Part shown: in pieces, positions 1 to 8,299 of the stretch
Position numbering within the stretch: position 1 is the first letter of the stretch
How the letters are laid out: each line of letters opens with the position of its first letter
Source of the DNA: Acanthococcus lagerstroemiae
Taxonomy: Eukaryota > Arthropoda > Insecta > Hemiptera > Eriococcidae
Direction: 5' to 3'
Length of the DNA stretch: 64,000 nt
Assembly: GCA_031841125.1 (NCBI GenBank)
Contig: CM063109.1
Coordinates: 2,332,321-2,396,320 of the forward strand
Notes under the pieces: model-generated
What the model was told of the DNA's origin: nothing
Database searches by the model: none
Seen by the model: the letters and a program-made list of their open reading frames with translations, nothing else
Translations under genes and position numbers: made by a program

Positions 1-586
1 TTACAAACGAAAATCTTTAATTCGAGCAGAAAAAGAGATGTCTGGAATATACTCGTAGAAACAAAATTCGAATACCGCGAGGTCTTTTAATACAACGCTT
101 GTCAGTGTTAACAATCCTAGACCGAGTTCATATTTCTGTGTAAGTATTGTTCTCTCTGAATCGAGTTCACATTTTTGTACATTCACTGTTGAAAACACTT
201 TTCTGAGCATTCGATGTTGAAAACACATTTTTGTACATTCGCTGTTGAAAACACATTTGTGTAAGTTCTGTTCTCTGTAACCAAGTTCACATTTTTGTGT
301 TGGTGTTAAAAGAATTGATATTGTAATATAAAGTGGTCGAGTTTCCATTTTTTTTTATCAGACCACTTTTTTTTTTTTCTAACTTGGATTTCAAGTGATT
401 TTGGTTTGAAATCTTAATACTAAAAAAAATAATAAAAAAAAAAATCGAAAATTGATATTGATAACCTAGTTTAAAAAAAAATAATAAAAAAAATAAATAA
501 AAAAAAATAATAAAAAAAATTTAAAAAAAATCGAAAATTGATAACCTAGTTTAAAAAAAAAAAATAAAAATATTATATATTATAAA

Positions 587-1372
587 ATGGAAATGATTGA
601 AAGTAAAAGCAATAACTTTAATTTTGATGACTCTACACACTGTGTATCTAAAAAGATACCATCAGTGAAAGTGATTAATCAAGAACCTGTAGGCCTCTGG
701 ATGTCTAATGAAAATTTGATGTCTTGTGAGTGGAGAAAAAGTTGCAACGAGTCATGTTCAGATGCCAGCTGTGTAGAACATTTTGTAAATACAAAACCGC
801 ACACAATTGAGACTCGAGATGGATCAATTCAAGGTAGGATTATTGATAAAAATCGTATTTTAATCATTAGACGCCAACTTAAACTTATCAGACTTTCTCG
901 AAATGATTACTCTTTTGCTGGTTATTGGGTAAAAGGAGATACAGACTATATTTCAGCACGTAAGTATCTCTTAGTGTTTCTAGATGAAAAGAATCATCCA
1001 CTACATAAAGAACCAATCCAACTTACAGCTAGAGGTGTATTTCAGGTAGAATTTGATAAGAATTTATTAAAGTTTAGAAAAGAATTTAAAACAGTTTATA
1101 GTAAAACACGAGGTGTAATGTCAGATTTATGGTATTCTATGCTTGTGTTCTGTCCTACTTTTGTATCAAACGTAGTAGGTTCTTTAAAAAAGAGTAGAGC
1201 ATGTTGTATTGAAAATTATATTGTTCCAACAGAATCTAATTTGAACTCTTTATGTGTAGGTAGAGATAAAGAAGTCTCAAAAATTGTTGAAGCTATGTTT
1301 AATGATTCTGAAAAATGGAAAGCTGAAAATAGTAAACCTTTCATAACCACATTAGTTCAAGAAAATGAATAA
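587..1372 (+). CDS. TIR-encoded protein, left copy (unknown function)
   Basis: A 261-residue soluble-looking protein without signal peptide or membrane segment. It has a Cys-rich patch near residues 45-63 (four closely spaced Cys, then another), a middle part rich in beta-like strands (ILIIRRQ, KYLLVFLDE, IQLTARG) and a C-terminal helical part. The start follows an A/T-rich TATTATAAA stretch and has the ATGGAAATGA leader shared with the polymerase locus. The right TIR carries a second copy that differs by one residue (Cys versus Phe near residue 205). I do not firmly recognise the family. The middle block recalls, from memory only, the cyanobacterial DUF5895 type. Being intact in both repeats suggests it is functional or was so recently. 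It is the only plus-strand gene of the element. Confidence 0.8.
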   Translation: MEMIESKSNNFNFDDSTHCVSKKIPSVKVINQEPVGLWMSNENLMSCEWRKSCNESCSDASCVEHFVNTKPHTIETRDGSIQGRIIDKNRILIIRRQLKLIRLSRNDYSFAGYWVKGDTDYISARKYLLVFLDEKNHPLHKEPIQLTARGVFQVEFDKNLLKFRKEFKTVYSKTRGVMSDLWYSMLVFCPTFVSNVVGSLKKSRACCIENYIVPTESNLNSLCVGRDKEVSKIVEAMFNDSEKWKAENSKPFITTLVQENE

Positions 1373-1375
1373 TGT

Positions 1376-1403
1376 ATTTTTATATGATTTTTCATATAAA
1401 AAT
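1376..1403. terminator. Palindrome just after the TIR gene (left copy)
   Basis: Perfect 12-bp stem (ATTTTTATATGA / TCATATAAAAAT) with a TTTT loop, starting three bases after the stop codon. It is a candidate 3'-end signal. It also lies at the inner edge of the TIR. Confidence 0.5.
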
Positions 1404-1407
1404 AATA

Positions 1408-1590
1408 CTTATTTGACTGTCTTTTTTTTCTTTTTCTTTTTTCTCATTTTTTTAAACACCTGTTCGATAATATTCCAACAGAAAATTATAATACACATCC
1501 AGTTGAATTTATTTTCTGAATTGTTCTCTGAATTGTTTTCTGATTGCATACCTATTTATAAGAATATTTTTTTTTTTTTTTTTTTTTTTT
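1408..1590. other. Non-coding gap between left TIR and capsid gene
   Basis: T-rich spacer where the plus-strand TIR gene and the minus-strand capsid gene converge. It contains long T runs (about 1422-1452 and 1567-1591) and nothing else recognisable. Confidence 0.6.
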
Positions 1591-2773
1591 TTAGTTTTTA
1601 GGAGCAGGTCTAACCGCTCTAGATATAGGTTTGTATTCATAACAAACAGGTTGTTTCAAAAGAACAAATATTTCAGCTGTATTAGGAAAATCATCACGCC
1701 ATGAGAATATAATTTGTACATTGGCTACATCTGTTTGTAGAGCGTCAGGTTGTCCTGTAAGATCAAAGCAAAAGATAGTATATTCTTTTTCAAATTGCAC
1801 AAGATCAATTAAAACATCGTCTTTTCCATTGTAATTTTTAAAATATGTATATAAAGCTCCTGAATCCTTTTCATTAAAATTTAATCGCATTTGCTGACGA
1901 GGATATTCATAACCATTGACATTGAAACGTACATCATAAGGATTACAATGATCAAATTTACTTTTATCAGCAAAGAGATCATTGTTCCTTTTATTTTGGA
2001 AAACTACAAAAGCATATTGTGATGTAATATCTGTAGGAATTGACCACCTAAATTCTTTTCCTGATACACTACCAGCAGGTTTCTTTAAACATTGCCAATG
2101 CTCAAAATTCATACGAATTGGTATGTCTTTATTTAACAATGGTAAAACTTCTTTTTCAAGTTGTAATGAAAGCTTCACCACTGGCATTCTCCAAGTTATA
2201 TACTTCAGATTCAATTCCACAGTATAATCTTTTAAATTTGGGTCAACTTGTAGCATATTTGTAACACCATGTTGTTCTCTTGCTAGTATCAAGGATTGAC
2301 TAACATTAAAGAGAATTTCTTTATAAGTTCCAAAACCTAGAAACATATCGAAAGGTAATGCAACTTTGAAGTAACCATTCGCATCAACATTCATGTAATC
2401 ATTATTTAGATTCCATCCTGCATTAGAATACTTGGTGGTTTTGGACAGTGAAACGAGACCATTAATGGTGCTGGCTACACCTGGATACTCCAATATATCT
2501 ACCTGAACATCAGAAATTCTATAAATAATTTGCCTAAAAATATGGAGAAACCCATTATTAATTACTTGTACTGTACTACGATCGAAACTCGCAATTTTTT
2601 TGTCTTTATCACCGTACTATCAGACGACCAGCTATAACTACCTCGCTTTTCCAAGGTAAAGTACAAATATTAGGAGTATTTATTTCAATTATAATTTCCT
2701 CATCTTTTTTATTTATATCAATATTATTAGCAGTGGAGAATTCTATTAATTCAAAACTTTCGTAACCATTCAT
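1591..2773 (-). CDS. Major capsid protein, double jelly-roll (frame break)
   Basis: Structural protein forming the hexon-like capsomers of Polinton/adintovirus particles. Residues fit the insect Polinton capsid pattern, with C-terminal blocks NGYEYPRQQMRLNF, GALYTYFKNYNG and a final strand IFVLLKQPVCYEY. About 393 codons, short for the family. The start at 2773 is chosen because it follows ACTATAA, the same context as the neighbouring penton-like gene, and the opening segment joins logically to the rest. The first about 54 codons are in another frame: their stop is at 2609-2611 and the downstream frame is open only from about 2616, so one base has been gained or lost at about 2609-2619. Without that, only the C-terminal 300 residues would be read. 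Confidence 0.85.
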
Positions 2774-2800
2774 TTATAGTATTTTTTTTTTTTTTTTTAA

Positions 2801-3517
2801 TTATCGTACTTCACGTATGATTAAAAATGCCCAATATGTTTCACCATTATTTTCAAGTGGATTGCCATTCTGATCATAAAGGTTTAATACAATCTCGCTT
2901 ATTTCTTTATTTCTCACTCTATAATATTGAGTTTCATTTGGTGTATAGATTATTTTTTCTCCGGGTAGTGATGATATAGGAAAATAAAAAAGTATTTTTT
3001 CATTACCGTTATTACATTCATTACATATCCCCTTAATGCTTTCAATAGGAAAAATTTTAACGTGGCTATCAGATTCAACTTCTTTTCCAGCTGGTATAAT
3101 TTGCTTAGTAAAACCCAATATATTACCAACAGAAGTCACATCTCTTAAATCTATTATATGTGATGGACTCCCCATTATTATGGTATGAGCGTATTTATTT
3201 ATTTTCAAGGTTATATTAGCAGCCCTAGCATGTTTACTTTCATGTATACATTTAATAATATCAGCTACTTCATAAATACCAGGATCAAGTACTATAGTTG
3301 TAGGTAATTCGTTCACCTCCTTATAAAAAGTAAGTGAATTGTTTTTAGTTACAGTTATATTGAAAAAACGATAAGATGTGTGGAAAGATTCTAACCCAAT
3401 TTCCCATTCTTTATTAGGGTTGAGTCTAATAATGTCATCAACTCCACTAAAATCATGATAAAGAACAGAATCTGTACCGCTCATAAGCATACTGTAAGAA
3501 CCATTTATATATTTCAT
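2801..3517 (-). CDS. Penton-like minor capsid protein
   Basis: 238 residues, intact. All-beta character. It ends in the pattern typical of Polinton penton/minor capsid proteins (IVLNLYDQNGNPLENNGETYWAF, an L.DQ.GN...G strand pair). Such proteins form the pentameric vertices next to the hexon-like capsomers, consistent with its position directly upstream of the capsid gene. The start codon follows ACTATAA, matching the capsid gene start. A helical patch near residues 75-95 (YEVADIIKCIHESK) and a short Cys pair near 165 are visible. Family assignment is by pattern and context. A structure prediction showing a single jelly roll would settle it. Confidence 0.7.
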   Translation of the reverse strand: MKYINGSYSMLMSGTDSVLYHDFSGVDDIIRLNPNKEWEIGLESFHTSYRFFNITVTKNNSLTFYKEVNELPTTIVLDPGIYEVADIIKCIHESKHARAANITLKINKYAHTIIMGSPSHIIDLRDVTSVGNILGFTKQIIPAGKEVESDSHVKIFPIESIKGICNECNNGNEKILFYFPISSLPGEKIIYTPNETQYYRVRNKEISEIVLNLYDQNGNPLENNGETYWAFLIIREVR

Positions 3518-3938
3518 TTATAGTATTTTTTTTTAATTTTTAATAAATATTCTATGCACCGTCTACCACAATTTGTTTCATCAAGTTTTTGATCCTGCGT
3601 ATAATTATAAGTAATTCTAGACTGTCCAAAATATTTCACTAATTCTGGTGGTGGAATGTTACCAAACGGTTCATAAAAATCAACTTGTGAATCATTCTTA
3701 CAGTAAGCAGTCCAATGAGTTCCAGAGTGGTCTGAAGTGTCTAAATTTACAATTCCACATTCATATTTTTTGATTTTTGGTGGTAGCTCATCAAGCATAA
3801 AAACTCCTCTGAAATGAGGTATTTGCAATTTTTCAGCATATGCTTCTATTTCAAAATTAGTTAATGCGTCATTCTTGATGGTTATTTTTTTTTTTTTTCA
3901 TTATCTAAGATTTTTTTAATTACTTGTTGAGTGATCAT
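3514..3938 (-). CDS. Adenain-like maturation cysteine protease (frame break in poly-A)
   Basis: Cysteine protease of the adenovirus-protease/Ulp1 fold, expected to process capsid and core proteins. Visible elements in order: HFRGVFMLDELP, then GTHWTAY with the catalytic His, DFYEPFG with the acidic residue, a Gln before the active site, and NCGRRC with the catalytic Cys near the C terminus. Without its N terminus, 104 residues are open. Upstream residues in a shifted frame (LTNFEIEAYAEKL) belong to the same family block, and an ATG at 3938 opens that part. The break lies in a run of 14 A (3885-3898 as T on plus), so slippage, programmed shift or assembly error are all possible. Its 3' end overlaps the start of the penton-like gene by four bases. 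Confidence 0.85.
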
Positions 3939-3957
3939 GTCACCCCCAATTTTTCTT

Positions 3958-4115
3958 TTTTTAACGCCATTTTTTTATTTTTTTAACGCCATTTTTTATT
4001 TTTTTAACGCCTCTTTTATTTTTCTCAACACCTCAACAGTCTTTTTGAATACTACCATTAACGCCATTTTTTATTTTTTTTAACGCCATTTTTTATTTTT
4101 TTAACGCTCTTTTTC
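3958..4115. repeat. Short tandem repeat AACGCCATTTTTTATTTTTTT
   Basis: About six copies of a 20-22-bp unit (TTAACGCCATTTTTT...), interrupted by a 55-bp unique piece near 4015-4065. On minus, the last copies code for the Lys-rich end of the PLA2/core protein. Because unit length varies, copy changes alter the frame and hence the protein's C terminus. Confidence 0.75.
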
Positions 4116-5287
4116 TTTAGAACTTCGTTAGGTATTTGTAGATATTGTCCTATGCCTTCACCAGACTTGTACTCCAACTTTTCATTACGACGTTTTCTCT
4201 CTTCTACTAACTCGTCATTGGCTTTCTTATTATCAATTGCTTGCTTGGCGGTTGATATTAAATTACCTACAGTTTCTACTATTTTAGTACCTACTTCTAC
4301 AGCAGGTTTAGCTGCTGCAATAGCAGCCAATCCTGCTAGGATAGCTGGTGGGAAGAATCCACCATTTTTAACCTGCTTCAGTTGTGTTTTGTTCAGTTTT
4401 AGCTTTAAACCTTTTTCCTTGGTTTTTGCTGTCTCAATTTGATTCACTTGTGCTTTTGTTAGAGGTAAATATGTTTCGTTCTGTGTGCTATTTTTAGTTC
4501 TGATTAAATTTTCGTATCCTAAATTTAGTACAACAGGTACCCCTTTTTCAACACCAATATTAATTTTGTCAAGTTGTTCCTTATCTGGATTGATAGGATA
4601 TTTAATGTATCTACTTACTTTGATACCCTCCCCTTTTTTGTTTCGACCATTGATTGCGGTTTCCCGATAAATATAAAATCCTTTACCTTTTTTTTCCTGT
4701 TTGTTAACATATAAATTATTCAAATAATTCATTATTTCTGGGAGATCATTGGTTGTGGTTTTTCGATCAATATGAAATCCTTTGCCTTCTTTTTTCTGAT
4801 TATTAGTGATTGTTTTTCGATCAATATAAAATCCTTCACCTTTTTTAGGTAATATTTCATTAGGTAATCGCAAATGTTGTCCTAATCCACAGTTTTTACT
4901 CATATTATTTATATTATAAAATTTTTTATAAATTCCTAAACCTAACTTCTGTTTTAATTTCATTAAATTTACTGCTACATATGCTGGAATTTTTTCATCT
5001 AATTTAGCATTAGGATCTTTGACACGCTCCCAGGCTCGCCATGTGAATCTGTTATCAGCATAATCACGTTCATGAGGATCATCTGTATTTGCATAATCTA
5101 CATCATGATCCATAGCTATTTCATCTAATTTATTTTTCAGTTTTACACCTTTTTGAATATCGAGGTCTGTATTCGAACCAGGACCAAGAGCTTTATATCC
5201 GGGCCAGTGAAGTGGAAATGGTACATATTTACCAATTGTATCCACAATATCACCACCTCTTTTAGATAATCCACAGTTTTTACTCAT
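4058..5287 (-). CDS. PLA2-domain / adenovirus-core-like virion protein
   Basis: 409 residues. Residues about 25-85 form a parvovirus-VP1-type phospholipase A2 domain: GYKALGPG as calcium loop, then DEIAMDHDVDYAN with the catalytic His-Asp pair. Such domains help particles cross membranes in other viruses. Residue 129 begins a second MSKNCGL leader, repeating the protein's own first residues. Next come four repeats of type KKGxGF.I.R.T (about 147-230), a hydrophobic segment FFPPAILAGLAAIAA (about 305-325) resembling the membrane-active part of adenovirus core/pVI-like proteins, and a second PNEVL-type motif (378-392) echoing PNEIL near 140. The C-terminal tail is Lys-rich. Start context is CTACTATAAATATG. 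It may be a fusion, or two overlapping products (see findings). Confidence 0.75.
   Translation of the reverse strand: MSKNCGLSKRGGDIVDTIGKYVPFPLHWPGYKALGPGSNTDLDIQKGVKLKNKLDEIAMDHDVDYANTDDPHERDYADNRFTWRAWERVKDPNAKLDEKIPAYVAVNLMKLKQKLGLGIYKKFYNINNMSKNCGLGQHLRLPNEILPKKGEGFYIDRKTITNNQKKEGKGFHIDRKTTTNDLPEIMNYLNNLYVNKQEKKGKGFYIYRETAINGRNKKGEGIKVSRYIKYPINPDKEQLDKINIGVEKGVPVVLNLGYENLIRTKNSTQNETYLPLTKAQVNQIETAKTKEKGLKLKLNKTQLKQVKNGGFFPPAILAGLAAIAAAKPAVEVGTKIVETVGNLISTAKQAIDNKKANDELVEERKRRNEKLEYKSGEGIGQYLQIPNEVLKKKSVKKIKNGVKKNKKWR
4890..4925 (-). promoter_or_regulatory. Internal late-type start region in the PLA2/core gene
   Basis: Within the reading frame an A/T block TTTATAATATAAATAAT directly precedes the internal ATG at 4903, which opens the second MSKNCGL leader. 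This is the same arrangement seen before separate virion genes of this element. Confidence 0.45.
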
Positions 5288-5304
5288 ATTTATAGTAGAA
5301 AATT

Positions 5305-6119
5305 TTAGAAAACTGTTTTTTGAAGTTCCTGGCGATAAAATTTACCTAAAATTTCTTCACCCTTCAAATCTTTAATAGAATAGACGGGAGGGTTTGTGTG
5401 GAATACTTTGTCAACTACAAATATTTCTCTTGTCCAGTTGTTCTTATACTTGTTCTCAAAAGTTTTCTTTCTTTTTGGTATTCTCACACGATCTCCTTCC
5501 TTGAATTTTGGTCGCGTGGAGAAACTTGAAGAATACATTCTATGAAAAATTTCTTGTTCATTTGTTTTATTCACATCACAAGGACGCATTCCTATTGTTC
5601 TATGTACCCTCACATTATTATATTCGTGCAATATCTCTGGTATAAATGGAACCCATTTATGATTCTTATGAATCTCAAAAATTATTCTCAACATCCCATT
5701 AATGGTTCTGTTTACTCTCTCACCAATTGCTGATTTTTCCTCATTCTCTGTGTGATACATATGAATATTATATTTTCCCATTAATTTTTTAAAAACTGAA
5801 TTTACAAATTCTGTACCTTTGTCGACATGTAATTTTTTAGGTGGACCATATTCGCTTTCTTCAATAATTTTCTCAAAAGCTTGAGAAACCTCTTTCCCTG
5901 TTTTTTCCTTGAGGGGTTTTATCCTGAGTACTTTTGAGAAGGTGTCAATAACTACTAACATATACTTATAACCCCTATTTTCTTTTGAATACTGGACATA
6001 ATTAATAAATCACCTGCCCAGATTTCATTGATTTCATTTGTGATAATTTTTCTTTTCTGAAATTTTTTTATCACAGGTTTATGAAGTTCTTTGGCTTCAA
6101 GTTCAACTAATGACTGCAT
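5305..6119 (-). CDS. RVE-family integrase (frame break)
   Basis: DDE integrase that would insert the element into the host chromosome. Catalytic residues: first Asp in IWAGDL (about 6000-6015), second in HVDKGTEF, Glu in ERVNRTI 36 residues later. The C-terminal third (KFKEGDRVRIPK ... IFVVDKVF) is the SH3/chromo-like part common in Polinton integrases. 218 residues are open in one frame from 5961. The preceding about 55 codons, starting at ATG 6119 after AATATAAAAA, are in another frame that ends at about 5957. One base is therefore missing or extra near 5965-6010, which separates the first catalytic Asp from the other two. No HHCC zinc finger is visible at the N terminus, so that part may be lost. 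Confidence 0.88.
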
Positions 6120-6161
6120 TTTTTATATTACTTGACATTTTCTATTGACCTTCATGATAAC

Positions 6162-6455
6162 CTACATTTTGAACATTTCTGTCTTTTCCTCTAATATTTT
6201 TTGAACATTTTCATTTGTTTGTGGTAAATTTTCCTGCAATATTTTCTGAATATTTTCAGTTGTTTGTGAATTTTTCTCCAATATTTTCTGAATATTTTCA
6301 ATTTTTTGTGGTAAATTTCCCTCCAATATTTCTTGAACATTTTCCTCCAATATTTTCTGAATATTTTGATTTGTTTTTGATATATTTTTCAATTCTGTTA
6401 AAATTGCTCCTAATTGGGTAATATTGAAAAGTGAATTCTCGCAGGTGGTAGCCAA
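6162..6455 (-). CDS. Coiled-coil repeat protein, C-terminal part
   Basis: About 97 residues dominated by 11- to 17-residue repeats of NIQKILEEN type (at least six copies), with perfect heptad-like I/L spacing, so a long parallel coiled coil is likely. Such proteins in Polinton-like elements could be fibre-like or internal virion proteins, but no family is recognised. No good ATG: the frame continues upstream to about 6545, overlapping the C-terminal end of the next gene in a different frame. This suggests both were one coiled-coil protein of about 200 residues broken by a frameshift near 6530-6545. Confidence 0.6.
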   Translation of the reverse strand: MATTCENSLFNITQLGAILTELKNISKTNQNIQKILEENVQEILEGNLPQKIENIQKILEKNSQTTENIQKILQENLPQTNENVQKILEEKTEMFKM

Positions 6456-6490
6456 TCCAACTACCTGCCGCGTAATATTTTTCAGTTCAG

Positions 6491-6778
6491 TTACAGCTGA
6501 TTGATCATGTTCAGTAATCTTTTCAGTTGTGGTAAAATACTGCTTGTGTTATCCTTTATATTGTTTATGTACTCTTTCACACCATTAGCATACTCTATTA
6601 TACCAACAGTATAATTTTCATTATTAATGACATTTTTTATACATTGTATTATCATATCTGAAATTTCGCCAACATCTTTTATGACAATTTTCAGAACAGA
6701 CTCTAAGATTTTCCCCGTGTTATTCTGAATTTTTTCAACTGATTCATACAAATAATGATGATTTTTTCTAGTAAACAT
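6491..6778 (-). CDS. Small helical protein (likely N-terminal part of coiled-coil protein)
   Basis: 95 residues, nearly all predicted helix (SVEKIQNNTGKILESVLKIV, YINNIKDNTSSIL). Starts after TTATAATAA. Four bases separate the start from the stop of the upstream conserved gene. The sequence character matches the coiled-coil gene that follows in another frame, so the pair probably represents one interrupted gene. No known family recognised. Confidence 0.6.
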   Translation of the reverse strand: MFTRKNHHYLYESVEKIQNNTGKILESVLKIVIKDVGEISDMIIQCIKNVINNENYTVGIIEYANGVKEYINNIKDNTSSILPQLKRLLNMINQL

Positions 6779-6781
6779 TTA

Positions 6782-7627
6782 TTATAAGGTTTTTAAATTT
6801 TTTTTGGCTTCTATCAGTTCCTCCCGAATGTTGGTCATTTCATTGAATATTTGTGGATTATGATTACCTGCTTCCCACATACCTTTCAGTATTGTAAATC
6901 GATCAATTAATTCTTTAGGATCGTTCCAGTATTTATAATCAGTCTGATTGGTATAAATTTTCTTAAGACCAGAGCCACGATGTGAAAGTATGAGTTCCTT
7001 CTCAATCAACATAGGTTGGATGAAATTTAAATATTTGTACCCACGACTACTTTTAATTTGTCCATTCTCAGAACGATAAGATTCTGTACTGAGAATAATT
7101 TTTTGATAATTTTTCAGGTCTTCATCAGTATAATTTTCAGGTTTTTGCATAGTTAGTAATTCCCATAGTCCTTGTGTTCCTGGATAAAGGGTAGTGTCAT
7201 TACTTAGCTTAATATCAGCACGATCATTATCAGCATAATGATGAACTTCCATGAGTCGTGCATTTCCTATATAATAATCTTTATTTTCGTATCTAATACC
7301 AAAAGTTGAATCAGTAGGTATTTTTTTATTAGTATAGTAAGACAAATATCTACATGCAAGACTTTGAGACATATCAAATCCTGGTGTTTCCTCTGACCGT
7401 TCATAGGTAATTTCTCTTGGTTTGTCAGCAATCATAGGTAATACTGGTTGTTGTATTACAGGCTTAAGGTCTTTTATTGTATCAATGATTGGTTTATAGT
7501 TTTCTTCCATTTCTAGTTTTCTATTCACTTGACCTAACTTTGCACATTCAATATTTTTTTGTAGAAGTGCACGTTGTTTTACAACAAAATCAATATCATT
7601 TGAATTATAATCTGTTAGCTTTCTCAT
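6782..7627 (-). CDS. Conserved Polinton protein (GLWELLT/TNQ-DY-W-DP family)
   Basis: 281 residues, intact. The N-terminal third is helical and charged. The rest shows a block common in arthropod Polintons: FGIRYENKDYYIGN, YPGTQGLWELLTM, YTDEDLKNYQKII, RGYKYLNF, then GSGLKKIYTNQTDYKYWNDPKELIDRF and a C-terminal AGNHNPQIFNEM helix. From memory this resembles the family listed as DUF8207. Function is unknown. Its place between the ATPase and the coiled-coil genes within the virion block suggests a structural or morphogenetic role. Start ATG at 7627 follows ATATTATAA and abuts the ATPase gene stop (7628). Confidence 0.75.
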   Translation of the reverse strand: MRKLTDYNSNDIDFVVKQRALLQKNIECAKLGQVNRKLEMEENYKPIIDTIKDLKPVIQQPVLPMIADKPREITYERSEETPGFDMSQSLACRYLSYYTNKKIPTDSTFGIRYENKDYYIGNARLMEVHHYADNDRADIKLSNDTTLYPGTQGLWELLTMQKPENYTDEDLKNYQKIILSTESYRSENGQIKSSRGYKYLNFIQPMLIEKELILSHRGSGLKKIYTNQTDYKYWNDPKELIDRFTILKGMWEAGNHNPQIFNEMTNIREELIEAKKNLKTL

Positions 7628-8299
7628 TTATAATATAAAATTTTCCTCAAATTTGTATTTGAACCTACCATTTTTCTGATCACATTCTTTATCTATAACT
7701 ACAAAGTCATACGGTTTTTGCCAGCAATCATTACATATTGATTTGAACTGATTAAATGTTATAGTCCTAGCATATTCGTTATAAATATGTGTCAGATTGG
7801 TAAGATCTTGTTCAAAAAGAATTAAGTAATTAAAATTATCTCTAATCTGTTGTTTTGGAATTTTTGAATATGTTTGGGATAAATAGTAGCATGAAATATC
7901 ATTATGACGACTCCATGAATAATATTTACCTATTTTATCATGGTTTTCTGTGTAGATATCATCAAAGATTACTACTGATCCTTTTTCTATTTTATTAGGG
8001 TCTGGTAAATCCTCGAGTGATACTGTATGAAATTTTTTGTTTTTAAGTTTCTCGTTTTGCAATATTTGGCGAAACTTTTCATACTTTGGTTGATTAGAAG
8101 TATTTGAACATAAATATACATTATCAGGTAATGGTCTATCCACTAATATAGTCAATAAAACATTCGTTTTTCCAGACCCACTAGGACCACATATACAACA
8201 TCTCATTATATTAGGAAACACTTCCTTCAATCTACAAGTTGGAACACTATTATCAAAGTTTAAAACTTCAGTCTTATTCTTTATTTTAGTTCGTTTCAT
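7628..8299 (-). CDS. FtsK/HerA-type genome-packaging ATPase
   Basis: P-loop ATPase of 223 residues, intact, expected to pump the genome into capsids. Walker A is GPSGSGKT (about 38-45), Walker B VVIFDDIY (about 109-116), followed by a QT/sensor-like stretch CYYLSQTYSKIP (about 137-148). These match the Polinton/adintovirus ATPase rather than cellular ABC or AAA proteins. The start at 8299 follows GTATAATAA and overlaps the polymerase stop by 14 bases. The stop abuts the next gene without gap, as in a compact viral gene block. Confidence 0.9.
   Translation of the reverse strand: MKRTKIKNKTEVLNFDNSVPTCRLKEVFPNIMRCCICGPSGSGKTNVLLTILVDRPLPDNVYLCSNTSNQPKYEKFRQILQNEKLKNKKFHTVSLEDLPDPNKIEKGSVVIFDDIYTENHDKIGKYYSWSRHNDISCYYLSQTYSKIPKQQIRDNFNYLILFEQDLTNLTHIYNEYARTITFNQFKSICNDCWQKPYDFVVIDKECDQKNGRFKYKFEENFIL

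Larger units (their letters stand above)
111..1407 (+). repeat. Left terminal inverted repeat of the Polinton
   Basis: The reverse complement matches 13,871-15,166 almost base for base, with small differences mainly in A/T homopolymers and tandem-repeat units. It contains a tandem-repeat zone (111-345), an A-rich stretch (355-580), a complete gene (587-1372) and a 12-bp-stem palindrome (1376-1403). Similarity stops at 1407 on the inner side and at 111 on the outer side. Bases 1-110 have no match at the right end and look like flanking or rearranged DNA. Confidence 0.93.

Noticed and set aside
1..348. 115-codon minus frame at the left edge
   Set aside because: It runs along the TIR tandem repeats and into the flank. 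Residues just echo the repeat unit, and the right copy of the TIR is not open in the same way.
1365..1601. 78-codon plus frame, Phe-rich
   Set aside because: Made of T homopolymers downstream of the TIR gene.
4152..4442. 96-codon plus frame opposite the PLA2/core gene
   Set aside because: Antisense shadow of a clear minus-strand virion gene.
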